Shown: piece by piece, positions 50,907 through 60,173 of the stretch | Numbering within the stretch: the stretch's first letter is position 1 | How the letters are laid out: each line of letters opens with the position of its first letter | Assembly (NCBI RefSeq): GCF_025947285.1 | Contig: NZ_CP110008.1 | Coordinates: forward strand, 62,001-126,000 | Length of the DNA stretch: 64,000 bases | Direction: 5' to 3' | DNA from: Flavobacterium sp. N2820 | GTDB taxonomy: Bacteria > Bacteroidota > Bacteroidia > Flavobacteriales > Flavobacteriaceae | Program-made: the position numbers and the translations under genes | Notes under the pieces: model-generated | What the model was told of the DNA's origin: nothing | Seen by the model: the letters and a program-made list of their open reading frames with translations, nothing else | Database searches by the model: none

Positions 50907-52124
50907 ATGAAAAAATTAGTAACTTTTTTATTGCTTGTAACTACTGCAATTACAGTAGCTCAAGACATAAAAGTAACCACAAAAGACAACGATTTAAAGT
51001 TGGCTGCCCTTCCATATTATAGTTATGGAAAAGGATTAGGAATAACATCGCCAGATAGTTTATTTCAATTAAATATTCGTTTTAGAATGCAAAATCGTGT
51101 TACATTTATTCAAAATGAGGATGAAGATGCTGCTTATTCAGGAGAAATTAGACGTTTACGTTTGCGTTTTGATGGATATGTAGGTAATCCACACTTTTTA
51201 TATGTAATTCAATTGTCGTTTGCACCAGGTGATGTGGGTGAAATTCAAGATGGAGAAAATATAAATATTATCAGAGATGCTGCGGTTTTTTATCGACCAA
51301 ATAAACATTGGAGTTTTCTTTTTGGACAAACCAAATTGCCAGGAAATCGTCAGCGTGTGAATTCATCAGGAGCATTACAATTAACAGATAGAAGTATTAA
51401 TAATGCTCGTTTCACCATTGATAGAGATTTTGGTTTTCAAGCGTATTATCTGAATGAAAATAAAGATAAATTTTCATACAATGTAAAAACGGCTGTTTCA
51501 ACAGGAGAAGGAAGAAACTGGACAAAATCAGCCGACGACGGAGTAGCTTTAACTGGAAAATTAGAGTTGATGCCTTTCGGTTCATTTAAAAATGATGGAA
51601 CTAATTTTGAAGGAGATGTCGCAAGAGAAAAAACACCAAAATTATTATTATCAGGTGCTTTTCATCAAAATAATTTGGCAAGAAGAACGCAAGGCCAGCT
51701 TGGAGGAGACTTGTTTGAACAAAAAACAATGAAATCAGTTTTATTAGATGCCATGTTAAAATATAACGGTTGGAGTTTAATGTCGTCTTACATGTCACGT
51801 TCAGCAAAAGATCCAATTGCTTTTAATCCAGATGATATTACGGAGTTTAATTATGTTCCAGTTGGAAGTGGAATGGATTATCAATTGAGTTATGTGTTTC
51901 CAACAAATTATGAAATTATTGGTCGTTTTTCTACTCAAAAAATGCACGAAGATATTCAGGCTTTGACTCCTGATTCGAAACAATATTCGTTAGGTATTAC
52001 TAAATATTTATGGGAGCATGCTTTTAAATTACAAGGAGAAGTTACATTATCCGATTTAGATTATTTTGACGGAACTAACAAACAAAATTGGTATGTTCGA
52101 TTACAACTTGAAATCGGAATCTAA
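50907..52124 (+). CDS. Phosphate-selective porin O/P-like outer-membrane porin
   Basis: The 405-aa outer-membrane barrel has signal peptide MKKLVTFLLLVTTAITVAQ. The layout of OprO/OprP-type porins is visible: LNIRFRMQNRVTFIQNED, GEIRRLRLRFDGYVGNPHFLYVIQLSFAPGD, then NKHWSFLFGQTKLPGNRQRVNSSGALQLTDRS, and a final strand NWYVRLQLEIGI. Specificity for phosphate is not certain; family members in Bacteroidetes occur with polyphosphate or phosphate-stress genes. No phosphate genes are adjacent. Three 9-mer sites upstream suggest regulation. Confidence 0.85.
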   Translation: MKKLVTFLLLVTTAITVAQDIKVTTKDNDLKLAALPYYSYGKGLGITSPDSLFQLNIRFRMQNRVTFIQNEDEDAAYSGEIRRLRLRFDGYVGNPHFLYVIQLSFAPGDVGEIQDGENINIIRDAAVFYRPNKHWSFLFGQTKLPGNRQRVNSSGALQLTDRSINNARFTIDRDFGFQAYYLNENKDKFSYNVKTAVSTGEGRNWTKSADDGVALTGKLELMPFGSFKNDGTNFEGDVAREKTPKLLLSGAFHQNNLARRTQGQLGGDLFEQKTMKSVLLDAMLKYNGWSLMSSYMSRSAKDPIAFNPDDITEFNYVPVGSGMDYQLSYVFPTNYEIIGRFSTQKMHEDIQALTPDSKQYSLGITKYLWEHAFKLQGEVTLSDLDYFDGTNKQNWYVRLQLEIGI

Positions 52125-52143
52125 GTTTTAGAAAATATCGCAT

Positions 52144-52180
52144 AAAACCACAATTCAGTAATTGATTTGTGGTTTTTTTT
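52144..52180 (+). terminator. Terminator after the porin gene
   Basis: AAAACCACAA (52144-52153) pairs with TTGTGGTTTT (52167-52176), loop 13 nt, followed by T residues. Confidence 0.85.
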
Positions 52181-52251
52181 ATTTTCTGTATTTCGGATTT
52201 TAAACTTCTAATTTTTAAAATGCTTACCTTTGCACTTTATTTATTTTTATT

Positions 52252-53088
52252 ATGTTACAAATAGGGGAGTTTAATACGTTGAAAATTCTTAGAGATACTA
52301 AGGTTGGTTTATTTTTAGGAAGCGAAGAAACACAGGAAGATGATGTTTTGTTGCCTAATAAATATGTTCCAAAAGAATTTTCTATTGGAGATGATTTAAC
52401 AGTATTTATATATTTAGATCATGAAGAACGTCCTGTTGCAACAACGCTTAAGCCTTATGTTAAACTGAATGAATTTGCACATTTAAAAGTAAATTACATG
52501 AATCAGTTTGGTGCTTTTTTAGATTGGGGATTAGAGAAAGATTTATTTGTTCCGTTTAAAGAGCAAGCCCGACCGATGGAAGTTGGAAAACGTTATTTGG
52601 TTTACATGCATTTGGATGAAAAAACCAATCGTTTGGTGGCTTCAAGTAGAACCAATAAATATTTGACGAATGAAAATGTTGATTTGGAACCTAACGAAGA
52701 AGTAAATATCTTAATTTCTCATATTACAGATGGCGGAATTAACGTTATTATTAATCAAAAGTATAAAGGTTTAGCTTATAAAAATGAAGTGTATACAGAT
52801 GTAAAACCAGGGATGAAAACCGTTGGTTACATCAAAAATATTCGCCCTGACGGAAAAATTGATGTGATGCTTCGCAAAGTTGGAGTAGAAGCAATTGAAC
52901 CTTCATCGCAAATTATTTTAGACGAATTAAAAGCCAATCGTGGTTTCTTGCGATTGACAGATAATTCGCATCCAGAAGACATCAAAACGGTGTTGAAAAT
53001 GAGTAAAAAGAATTTCAAAAAAGCCGTAGGAAATTTATACAAACAAAAGTTAATCGAAATCAAAGAAGACGGAATTTATTTGGTTTAA
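52252..53088 (+). CDS. CvfB-type S1 RNA-binding protein
   Basis: The 278-aa cytoplasmic protein has several S1-like OB folds followed by a winged helix. Visible are the first S1-like domain (FNTLKILRDTKVGLFLGS ... LLPNKYVP), a central S1 domain (AHLKVNYMNQFGAFLDWGLEKDLFVPFKEQ), another (GLAYKNEVYTDVKPGMKTVGYIKNIRPDGKIDVMLRKVG) and the C-terminal winged helix (TDNSHPEDIKTVLKMSKKNFKKAVGNLYKQKLI). This is the CvfB architecture; CvfB affects virulence gene expression in Staphylococcus. The next gene begins 1 bp after the stop. Confidence 0.85.
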   Translation: MLQIGEFNTLKILRDTKVGLFLGSEETQEDDVLLPNKYVPKEFSIGDDLTVFIYLDHEERPVATTLKPYVKLNEFAHLKVNYMNQFGAFLDWGLEKDLFVPFKEQARPMEVGKRYLVYMHLDEKTNRLVASSRTNKYLTNENVDLEPNEEVNILISHITDGGINVIINQKYKGLAYKNEVYTDVKPGMKTVGYIKNIRPDGKIDVMLRKVGVEAIEPSSQIILDELKANRGFLRLTDNSHPEDIKTVLKMSKKNFKKAVGNLYKQKLIEIKEDGIYLV

Positions 53089-53089
53089 A

Positions 53090-53374
53090 ATGACAACAAA
53101 GAATAAAATATATTTTTCACTTAGCGTTTTAGTTTTGTTACTAACGTTTGTTGCCATTTTTCAAAATTTTGAAACTTTTTATTTTATTGGATTTGAAACT
53201 GAAATCATTTGGATACCAATTTGGGCAGCTGTTGTGATTTTACCACTTTTAAATTTATATGAAATTGCTGTAAATACGGATGATTATAATAAGTATTATT
53301 GGTTAGCTCTTGTAATTAATTTAATTTCTATTTTCTTCATTTTGAGATATTTCAAAATAGAATTTCTCTCATAA
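53090..53374 (+). CDS. Small three-helix membrane protein
   Basis: The 94-aa protein has three hydrophobic segments (IYFSLSVLVLLLTFVAIF; EIIWIPIWAAVVILPLLNLYEIA; YYWLALVINLISIFFILRYF). No family is recognised. It starts 1 bp after the S1-domain gene stop, so both are probably on one transcript. Confidence 0.65.
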   Translation: MTTKNKIYFSLSVLVLLLTFVAIFQNFETFYFIGFETEIIWIPIWAAVVILPLLNLYEIAVNTDDYNKYYWLALVINLISIFFILRYFKIEFLS

Positions 53375-53440
53375 TTTTTTCCTAATAAGTATTTCAGACT
53401 AATTTTTTATCATTAAATTTGTATATACAAATATTAGTTT

Positions 53441-54319
53441 ATGAATCGCAAGAATTTCATAACATTACTTTCAGGAGGAATCGCTATGGCAAGTATACAA
53501 CCGTTTTATAATTGGACAAAAGGATTAGTAGAAGAAGAGGAGAAGATGCCCGTTTTGTTTATTGGACATGGTTCGCCTATGAATGCTATTGAAGATAATG
53601 AGTTTTCAAAACGTTGGCAACTGATGGGTAAGGAAATTCCAACACCCAAAGCAGTTGTGGTAATTTCAGCACATTGGTTAACAAAAGGGACATTAGTTAC
53701 CGCAATGCCAAATCCAAAAACGATTCACGATTTTGGAGGTTTCCCACAAGTATTGTTTGATGTGCAATATCCAGCGCCTGGAAATCCTGAATTAGCTTCA
53801 GAAATTCAAAAACTAATTACGAATCCAGCAGTAGAATTAGACCACGATTGGGGATTAGACCACGGCACTTGGTCGGTAGTAAAACACATGTGTCCTGATG
53901 CTGATATTCCGGTTTTACAATTAAGTATCGATTATTATAAACCAGCGGCTTATCATTATGAATTAGCAAAACAGTTACTTTCACTTCGCAAAAAAGGAAT
54001 TTTAATTATCGGAAGCGGTAATATGGTGCATAATTTACGAATGGTAGCTTGGGATAAATTAAACGAATCCGAATACGGATTTGATTGGGCTTTAGAAATG
54101 AATGATATCTTCAAAAATAAAATTTCAAATGGTTTTCATAAAGAATTAATTCAATATGAAAAATTACATAAAGCCGCAACATTAGCTATTCCTTCACCCG
54201 ACCATTATTATCCATTGCTGTACATTTTAGCATTACAAACCGATAATGATAAAGTAGAATTCTTCAACGATAAAGCCGTTGGAGGTTCGTTAACGATGAC
54301 TTCTGTGAAAATTGGTTAA
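53441..54319 (+). CDS. ygiD: 4,5-DOPA extradiol dioxygenase-like protein, YgiD type
   Basis: The 292-aa member of the LigB/class III extradiol dioxygenase superfamily has metal-ligand histidines at LFIGHGSPMNAIED and ISAHWL, and the conserved GSGNMVHNLRM and PSPDHYYPLLYIL blocks. E. coli YgiD has weak DOPA dioxygenase activity. This copy has an N-terminal extension MNRKNFITLLSGGIAMAS before the catalytic domain, which looks like a signal or anchor sequence and suggests a non-cytoplasmic version. Its stop abuts the stop of the convergent serine hydrolase. Confidence 0.85.
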   Translation: MNRKNFITLLSGGIAMASIQPFYNWTKGLVEEEEKMPVLFIGHGSPMNAIEDNEFSKRWQLMGKEIPTPKAVVVISAHWLTKGTLVTAMPNPKTIHDFGGFPQVLFDVQYPAPGNPELASEIQKLITNPAVELDHDWGLDHGTWSVVKHMCPDADIPVLQLSIDYYKPAAYHYELAKQLLSLRKKGILIIGSGNMVHNLRMVAWDKLNESEYGFDWALEMNDIFKNKISNGFHKELIQYEKLHKAATLAIPSPDHYYPLLYILALQTDNDKVEFFNDKAVGGSLTMTSVKIG

Positions 54320-55501
54320 TTATTCGCCTTCTTCATCATTAAATTTAAAAGGATAATCACCAAATTTTGGAGCCAATCTCTTGGTTTGATACGGTTTTCT
54401 GGAGAATTTATTTGAAATTGCAATAATAGTAACCGAATCTTTTACCAGTGTAACATATGATGATGTATTTCCATGCCACCAGCCGTTGTGAAAGAAGTAT
54501 TTTTGACCCGTTTCAAATTCTAACATACGAACTCCTAATCCATAATTTCTAGTTCCTTTACGTTCATAACTATATCCTTTGAACATTTCTTCTTTCATTG
54601 CTGCACTCAAAAATTTATCAGAATATAAAGCCAAATCAAATTGTAGTAAATCGCGAGGTGTAGAATAAATATTTTTATCGCCATACACTTGATCTAAATA
54701 TTCAAAAGCCAATCGTAAATAGTTGTTTTTATAGGATTGACTAACGTTGTCTTGTTTTGTTAAATCATTAAAAACAAAAGTGTTTTTCATGCCTAATGGA
54801 TCAAAAATTAATTCTTGAAGCACTTGAGGATAGGTTTTTTTTGATACTTTTTCAATGATTAAAGCCAGTAATGCATAATTAGTGTTACAATAACCAAAAC
54901 GGGTTCCTGGAGTGGATTCTAAGCCAATATTTTTTGTAGCTAAAAGGGTTAAAATATCTTGATTTGTTAGCGTTTTCTTTTTATCCCAAACGCCTTTATC
55001 ATCAGTAAAATAAGCATAATTACGTAAGCCACTTCTGTGATTCAATAACATTCTTATTGTTGTTTTTTCGTGTGGAAATTCTGGCAAAATGGAAGTTACT
55101 AAGTCGTCTAATTTTAGTTTTTTAGCATCAACTAATTTCAAAATTGTTACAGCAGTTATTACTTTACTCACAGAAGCAATGTGCAAAGGTGTGTTTTGTT
55201 TTATTGAATCACCTTTTTCTTTATAGGCAAATCCACTATAGTTTTCATAAAGAATTTCACCGTTCTTAGCTACTAAGAAAGAACCACTGTAATCTTTACT
55301 ATTAAATTTTTTTTCATAAAAAGCTTCCACTTCATTTCCCATTCTGTTTTTGTAAATGGTGGTGAGCGGAGCGAAATTTACAGCATATTCTGATACATTA
55401 CCTTCTTTATCTTTAATTGTAGATTCTTTGTTTTCGTCGGGTTTGTTTTGGCAATTAACAAGTAATAAGCTTAGAAGTATGAGGAGTGTTTTATTCAACA
55501 T
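54320..55501 (-). CDS. Beta-lactamase-family serine hydrolase, lipoprotein
   Basis: The 393-aa lipoprotein (MLNKTLLILLSLLLVNCQNK, lipobox VNC) has a class-C beta-lactamase/esterase domain. The active-site SxxK is in IASVSKVITAV, the YxN motif is YCN in FGYCNTNYALL and the third motif HNG is in FFHNGWWHG. Family members are D-aminopeptidases, esterases or PBP-like enzymes. The start overlaps the end of the PH-domain gene by 11 bp. It is the last gene of the peptidase/PH/hydrolase unit. Confidence 0.9.
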   Translation of the reverse strand: MLNKTLLILLSLLLVNCQNKPDENKESTIKDKEGNVSEYAVNFAPLTTIYKNRMGNEVEAFYEKKFNSKDYSGSFLVAKNGEILYENYSGFAYKEKGDSIKQNTPLHIASVSKVITAVTILKLVDAKKLKLDDLVTSILPEFPHEKTTIRMLLNHRSGLRNYAYFTDDKGVWDKKKTLTNQDILTLLATKNIGLESTPGTRFGYCNTNYALLALIIEKVSKKTYPQVLQELIFDPLGMKNTFVFNDLTKQDNVSQSYKNNYLRLAFEYLDQVYGDKNIYSTPRDLLQFDLALYSDKFLSAAMKEEMFKGYSYERKGTRNYGLGVRMLEFETGQKYFFHNGWWHGNTSSYVTLVKDSVTIIAISNKFSRKPYQTKRLAPKFGDYPFKFNDEEGE

Positions 55502-55937
55502 GAGTAGTATTCTTAATCTCGATATTAGGATTTGTTTTTAATAAAAGGGTGATAAATTCTTTGCTTTTTTCTGGAGAAATATATATGTCATCATATTTGT
55601 TGTATGTAATGATTAAACCAATATGGCTCAATGCGGGTTTCCAAATGGTTGGCACCACAATTCCTTTATGGTGTTCAATTTTATTGATGTTTTTTATTTC
55701 AATTGTTCCGTTAAATGGACCAGATTTCCATAGTAAGCTGTCGTTTTTTATAATATAAAATGTTGTTTTGTAAGTCCAAAGTAAAAATAGAAAAATAACT
55801 AAATTAATTGCTAAAATAACTATAAAAGGTTCGATTGTGTCGTCAAACAACGCCGGAACTGTCATTCCAAACATAAATACAATTACCCCTATTAAAATGT
55901 ATAAGTTTATTTTACTTGTTGCAGATTTAAAAATCAC
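55491..55937 (-). CDS. PH-domain membrane protein
   Basis: The 148-aa protein begins with two membrane helices (INLYILIGVIVFMFGMTVPALF and PFIVILAINLVIFLFLLWTY), followed by a bacterial PH-like domain (KNDSLLWKSGPFNGTIEIKNINKIEHHKG ... LIITYNKYDDIYISPEKSKEFITLLLKTNP). Function unknown. The end overlaps the serine hydrolase start and the start directly abuts the peptidase stop, which supports one transcript for all three. Confidence 0.8.
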   Translation of the reverse strand: MIFKSATSKINLYILIGVIVFMFGMTVPALFDDTIEPFIVILAINLVIFLFLLWTYKTTFYIIKNDSLLWKSGPFNGTIEIKNINKIEHHKGIVVPTIWKPALSHIGLIITYNKYDDIYISPEKSKEFITLLLKTNPNIEIKNTTHVE

Positions 55938-57056
55938 TTACAAAGCTAATTTTTTTTTCGTTTCTTTTTGAATTCCATCTTTGTGCAGTAGAACAGAAAT
56001 TGCTTTTAATTTCATATAAGGTATACTCATATATACGTAACCTCCATTAGCTACTTTCTTTTCATCACTTCCCCAAGAGTTTTTTACTTTATAATAGATA
56101 TTGCCTTTTTGATCTTTTACTTTTCCAACAATATGCATTAAGTGGTCGTCAGTAGTTGAAATATTTTCAAATTCTTGTTGACGGTATTCAGGTGTGATAT
56201 TTTTTTCGGTAATAATTTCTGCTAAACCAGTTTTAGTATCTTCTTCTTTTTCCGGAATAAAAGCAATACCATATTTTCCTGAAAATGTTGGTTCAGAAAC
56301 ATCACAATCTAATGAAAGTGAATAACCTTTTGCTAATGCATGGTCTATGTTAGCAATGAATTCATCTAAAGGTAAGTTAAACATGCTTCCGTTTGAAAAA
56401 TTATCAGGAATATTCAAAATAAACGGTTTGTAATTTGCTTCGTGCGTAAACGAAGTCAGTGTAACATAATTTTCAGGCTTAATTTTAGTAAATTCAGCAA
56501 ATGATTTTGGTGTGTAATTTTTGCCTTCGTATTCGAATTTTGTTGGAATACTTCCTAAATAAATGTCTAAAACTGCATTAATGGCTTGTTTCCAATTAGG
56601 AGATAATTTCTTCCCTGGATTTTCAACATATGTTTTCAACATGGCTTCTAAAACGGCCACCATTTCAGCATGATTATGCTTCAATTCACCATCGTTTAAA
56701 CCATCAAAAACGCTATTCGGAACCAAACCATTTTTAACAACACTATTTAATACATCGTGTGCTAAAGCACCTTCACTAAAATTAGCTTTTCCTTGACGCA
56801 TTATGTAGTTTTCTGCTTTAGCCAAATAAGTGGTCCTCGCTTGAAACATCTCCGAAAGGTCGATTTTTTTTCCCGTCAAGCGAATAATTTCGGATTCTAA
56901 AAATGAGGAAGTAGAGAAACTCCAACATGTTCCAGTGATATCTTGTGAGATCACAGGTAAGCGTTCAACATCAATAACATCTTGAAATTCATAGTTTTGA
57001 GCCGAAGCTGTAAATAGCCCAGATGCAAACAGCAATCCGATATATAGGTTTTTCAT
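55938..57056 (-). CDS. Secreted C1-family cysteine peptidase (bleomycin hydrolase/PepC-like)
   Basis: The 372-aa papain-fold peptidase has signal peptide MKNLYIGLLFASGLFTASAQ. The catalytic Cys is in ISQDITGTCWSFSTSSFLESE, the His in DDHLMHIVGKVKD and the Asn in YKVKNSWGSDE, the order and spacing of PepC/bleomycin hydrolase. That family is mostly cytosolic, whereas this copy carries a signal peptide and so acts in the envelope. I chose ATG 57056 over the longer frame. It heads the unit with the PH protein and serine hydrolase, divergent from menB. Confidence 0.9.
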   Translation of the reverse strand: MKNLYIGLLFASGLFTASAQNYEFQDVIDVERLPVISQDITGTCWSFSTSSFLESEIIRLTGKKIDLSEMFQARTTYLAKAENYIMRQGKANFSEGALAHDVLNSVVKNGLVPNSVFDGLNDGELKHNHAEMVAVLEAMLKTYVENPGKKLSPNWKQAINAVLDIYLGSIPTKFEYEGKNYTPKSFAEFTKIKPENYVTLTSFTHEANYKPFILNIPDNFSNGSMFNLPLDEFIANIDHALAKGYSLSLDCDVSEPTFSGKYGIAFIPEKEEDTKTGLAEIITEKNITPEYRQQEFENISTTDDHLMHIVGKVKDQKGNIYYKVKNSWGSDEKKVANGGYVYMSIPYMKLKAISVLLHKDGIQKETKKKLAL

Positions 57057-57162
57057 AAATCTAATTGTTTTGAACTTGCAATATAATGCAAAAAATGAAT
57101 TATTTTTACTGAAATTTAGTTTTAACAAAATTAAAGTATTTGAAATTTTAAATCAATTGTTT

Positions 57163-58002
57163 ATGAGCACAATCAACTGGAAAACGGTAAAAGAATTTGA
57201 AGATATAACTTACAAAAAATGCGATGGTGTTGCCCGAATTGCTTTTAATAGACCTGATGTCCGTAATGCTTTTCGTCCTAAAACAACTAAAGAATTAATC
57301 GAAGCTTTTTATGATGCGCAAGAAGATACATCAATTGGTGTAGTGTTGCTTTCTGCTGAAGGACCAAGTTCAAAAGACGGCATTTGGAGTTTTTGCAGTG
57401 GTGGCGACCAAAAAGCTCGTGGTCATCAAGGTTACGTAGGCGAAGACGGTTACCACAGATTGAACATTTTAGAAGTACAACGTATGATTCGTTTTATGCC
57501 AAAAGCTGTGATTTGTGTAGTTCCGGGTTGGGCTGTTGGTGGCGGACATTCGCTTCATGTGGTGTGTGATTTGACGTTAGCAAGTAAAGAACACGCTATT
57601 TTTAAACAAACCGATGCGGATGTTACCAGTTTTGATGGTGGTTATGGTTCGGCTTATTTAGCTAAAATGGTAGGGCAAAAGAAAGCTAGAGAAATTTTCT
57701 TTTTAGGTAGAAATTACTCCGCGCAAGATGCTTTTGAAATGGGAATGGTAAATGCTGTAATTCCTCATGCTGAATTAGAAGACACAGCTTTTGAATGGGC
57801 ACAAGAAATTCTAGCAAAATCACCAACGTCTATTAAAATGCTAAAATTTGCTATGAATTTAACCGATGACGGCATGGTAGGACAACAAGTTTTTGCAGGT
57901 GAAGCTACACGTTTAGCGTATATGACAGACGAAGCAAAAGAAGGAAGAGATGCGTTTTTAGAAAAACGTAAACCAAATTTTGAAAAGAAATATTTACCTT
58001 AA
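57163..58002 (+). CDS. menB: 1,4-Dihydroxy-2-naphthoyl-CoA synthase
   Basis: It closes the second ring in menaquinone synthesis from o-succinylbenzoyl-CoA. The 279 residues are of crotonase fold: RIAFNRPDVRNAFRPKTTKEL, the oxyanion region FCSGGDQKARGHQGYVG, PGWAVGGGHSLHVVCDLTLAS and the MenB-typical DADVTSFDGGYGSAYLAKMVGQKKAREIFFLGRNYSA. I chose ATG 57163 (MSTINWKTVKEF). It is followed by two bPH2 proteins, menA and, further on, menC. Confidence 0.95.
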   Translation: MSTINWKTVKEFEDITYKKCDGVARIAFNRPDVRNAFRPKTTKELIEAFYDAQEDTSIGVVLLSAEGPSSKDGIWSFCSGGDQKARGHQGYVGEDGYHRLNILEVQRMIRFMPKAVICVVPGWAVGGGHSLHVVCDLTLASKEHAIFKQTDADVTSFDGGYGSAYLAKMVGQKKAREIFFLGRNYSAQDAFEMGMVNAVIPHAELEDTAFEWAQEILAKSPTSIKMLKFAMNLTDDGMVGQQVFAGEATRLAYMTDEAKEGRDAFLEKRKPNFEKKYLP

Positions 58003-58044
58003 TACTTGAAGTCAGAATTTAGAATTTAGAAAAAAAGAAAAAGT

Positions 58045-58626
58045 ATGTCAAAATTCACCAATGAAGCGATAGAAATCAATGAATTACCCAAGTTTGAGGA
58101 AGTTCAGTTAAAACCCTTACAATCAAAATATTTTACTGTTATTGTTATCAATAGAAGTATTTTTAATTTGGTTTTGTTGATTGCTTTTTCTGCATTTTCG
58201 TATTTTAAAACCGAGCTTTTTTCAAACAGAGTTTGGTTAATTATGGGTGCAGTTATCGCTTGTATGATTATATTTTCGTATGTACTTGCAAAACTTAGTT
58301 TCAATAAAAAAGGGTTTGCATTTAGAACCCACGATGCTATTTATAAAGAGGGATTAATTTCAGAAACAACCACAATAATTCCGTTTAATCGTGTACAGCA
58401 TGTGGCTTTACATCAAGGTTTTATTGCCCGAAAATTAGGTTTAGCTTCTATCGAATTGTTCACAGCTGGAGGAAGTAGTTCCGATTTAGAAATCCCAGGT
58501 TTGTTATTGGAAGAAGCGCAACAAATAAAAAATATGGTTTCGCAAAAAATCAATCCTTCAACTGAAATAACAGATACTTCATCTCCAGAAAATATAATTC
58601 TTGCCGAAAATGAAACCAATGACTAA
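58045..58626 (+). CDS. bPH2-domain membrane protein (YdbS-like)
   Basis: The 193-aa protein has two membrane helices (SIFNLVLLIAFSAFSYF; VWLIMGAVIACMIIFSYVLA) followed by one bPH2 domain (FRTHDAIYKEGLISETTTIIPFNRVQHVALHQGFIARKLGLASIELFTAGGSSSDLEIPGL), which matches YdbS. YdbS and YdbT are paired in Bacillus, where they affect sensitivity to certain antimicrobials. The next gene encodes the larger partner and overlaps this one by 17 bp. Confidence 0.9.
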   Translation: MSKFTNEAIEINELPKFEEVQLKPLQSKYFTVIVINRSIFNLVLLIAFSAFSYFKTELFSNRVWLIMGAVIACMIIFSYVLAKLSFNKKGFAFRTHDAIYKEGLISETTTIIPFNRVQHVALHQGFIARKLGLASIELFTAGGSSSDLEIPGLLLEEAQQIKNMVSQKINPSTEITDTSSPENIILAENETND

Positions 58627-60112
58627 TTTTTCGCAACCTCAAAAACAATCGCTTTTAGGCGTGGTGGTCATGTTTGCCAATACGTTACAAAAATCGGTTC
58701 GTGCTTTTTGGCCAGTTTTATTGATTTGGTTGGTAAAATTTGAGTCACTAAATAAAGTAATGGTTTTTGGCGGAATTGCAGCGGTTATTGTCATAATTGC
58801 AATCATTTCTTATTTGCAATATCATTTTTTTACGTTTCATATTGACGAAGAAACCAATGAATTTATTATTCAAAAAGGCGTTTTAAATCGCACAAAAATC
58901 GCTATTCAATTGCATAAAATTCAACAAGTTAACATCAATCAAAGTTTAATTCAACGATTGGTTGGCGTGCATAAATTAGAAATTGACACCGCTGGAAGCG
59001 ATAAAAAAGAAGCTTCAATTAGCGCCATTTCTCATGAATTAGCAACTATTTTGAAAGAACGATTAATCAATCATTCTGCAGTAGTAAACACCATTTCTCA
59101 GGAAAATGCAACAGAAGAAACGCCAACTTCGTTATTAAAAATTAGTTTAATCAGTTTAATTAAAATAGGTTTTACTTCAAATTACATAAAGAGTTTTGCG
59201 CTTTTGTTTGTGTTTTTTACAACTATCATGGAGAATTTGAGACAATTGCCAGATAATGATGTGATTAGTGAAGATAAGGTTGCCAATTATTTTGATAAAT
59301 TTTCACTGTATTCTTCAATTGGGTTGGGTATTGCAATTGTCATTGCTTTGGTTTTGATTGTTAATTTGGTTCGAACTATTATAAAATATTTTGATTTTAC
59401 GATTCAAAAAAACAAGCAATCTATTTTACTTTCTTACGGATTATTGGCAACAAAAAATACATTACTGAATCCGAACAAAGTTCAAAAAATTACCATTACT
59501 CAAAATTTCTTTCAGAAAAAACTTGATATTATCACTATTGGTGTGCATCAAGCTTCAAGTGATGCCGAAAAAGTGAAAGAAAAAGATAAAATTGAAGTGC
59601 CAGGTTGTACTCAATTAGAAAGTAATGAAATACTAAAATTACTGTTTGACAAACTTCCTCAAAAAGGAGCATTATTCTTGCCAAATTGGAGAAAATTAGC
59701 TGTAAATTTGTTTTTTTTACTCCTGCTTCCAATTGTTATTTCGTTATTGGTAAAGTTAAATACCGATTTTTTTACTTGGAACGAATGGTTTATTTATAGT
59801 ACAATTTTTACCGTTTTTTCTGGAGTTCTGATATGGTTTTCCTATAAAAACTACAAGCTTTTTGTTTCCAACGATTTTATCATTAAACAAAATGGCGCTT
59901 GGGATATTAATAATGCAATTATTGAACCTTTTAAAATTCAAGCTATTGAAACCCAACAATTTTTCTGGCAAAAAAGCACAAATATTGGTTCGGTTACTTT
60001 GTCAACTGCTGGTGGAACGATTCGTTTTTCAACAGGAAATTATACCGAAATTAAAAATTTAGTCAATTATTGGTTGTATCAAATAGAAACTTCGAATAAG
60101 AATTGGATGTAA
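58610..60112 (+). CDS. Multi-bPH2-domain membrane protein (YdbT-like)
   Basis: The 500-aa protein has three bPH2 units separated by pairs of membrane helices (the first: EFIIQKGVLNRTKIAIQLHKIQQVNINQSLIQRLVGVHKLEIDTAGSDKKEASIS). Helix pairs occur at residues about 25-65, 190-270 and 360-410. ATG 58610 or 58619 is the start; TTG 58601 is less likely. The start overlaps the YdbS-like gene, so the two probably form a complex. Biochemical role unknown. Confidence 0.9.
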   Translation: MKPMTNFSQPQKQSLLGVVVMFANTLQKSVRAFWPVLLIWLVKFESLNKVMVFGGIAAVIVIIAIISYLQYHFFTFHIDEETNEFIIQKGVLNRTKIAIQLHKIQQVNINQSLIQRLVGVHKLEIDTAGSDKKEASISAISHELATILKERLINHSAVVNTISQENATEETPTSLLKISLISLIKIGFTSNYIKSFALLFVFFTTIMENLRQLPDNDVISEDKVANYFDKFSLYSSIGLGIAIVIALVLIVNLVRTIIKYFDFTIQKNKQSILLSYGLLATKNTLLNPNKVQKITITQNFFQKKLDIITIGVHQASSDAEKVKEKDKIEVPGCTQLESNEILKLLFDKLPQKGALFLPNWRKLAVNLFFLLLLPIVISLLVKLNTDFFTWNEWFIYSTIFTVFSGVLIWFSYKNYKLFVSNDFIIKQNGAWDINNAIIEPFKIQAIETQQFFWQKSTNIGSVTLSTAGGTIRFSTGNYTEIKNLVNYWLYQIETSNKNWM

Positions 60113-60173
60113 ATGATTGAAGGTTGATGGGTGTTTGATGATTGAAGAAAATAAAATGAGAAAAATAGAATTT

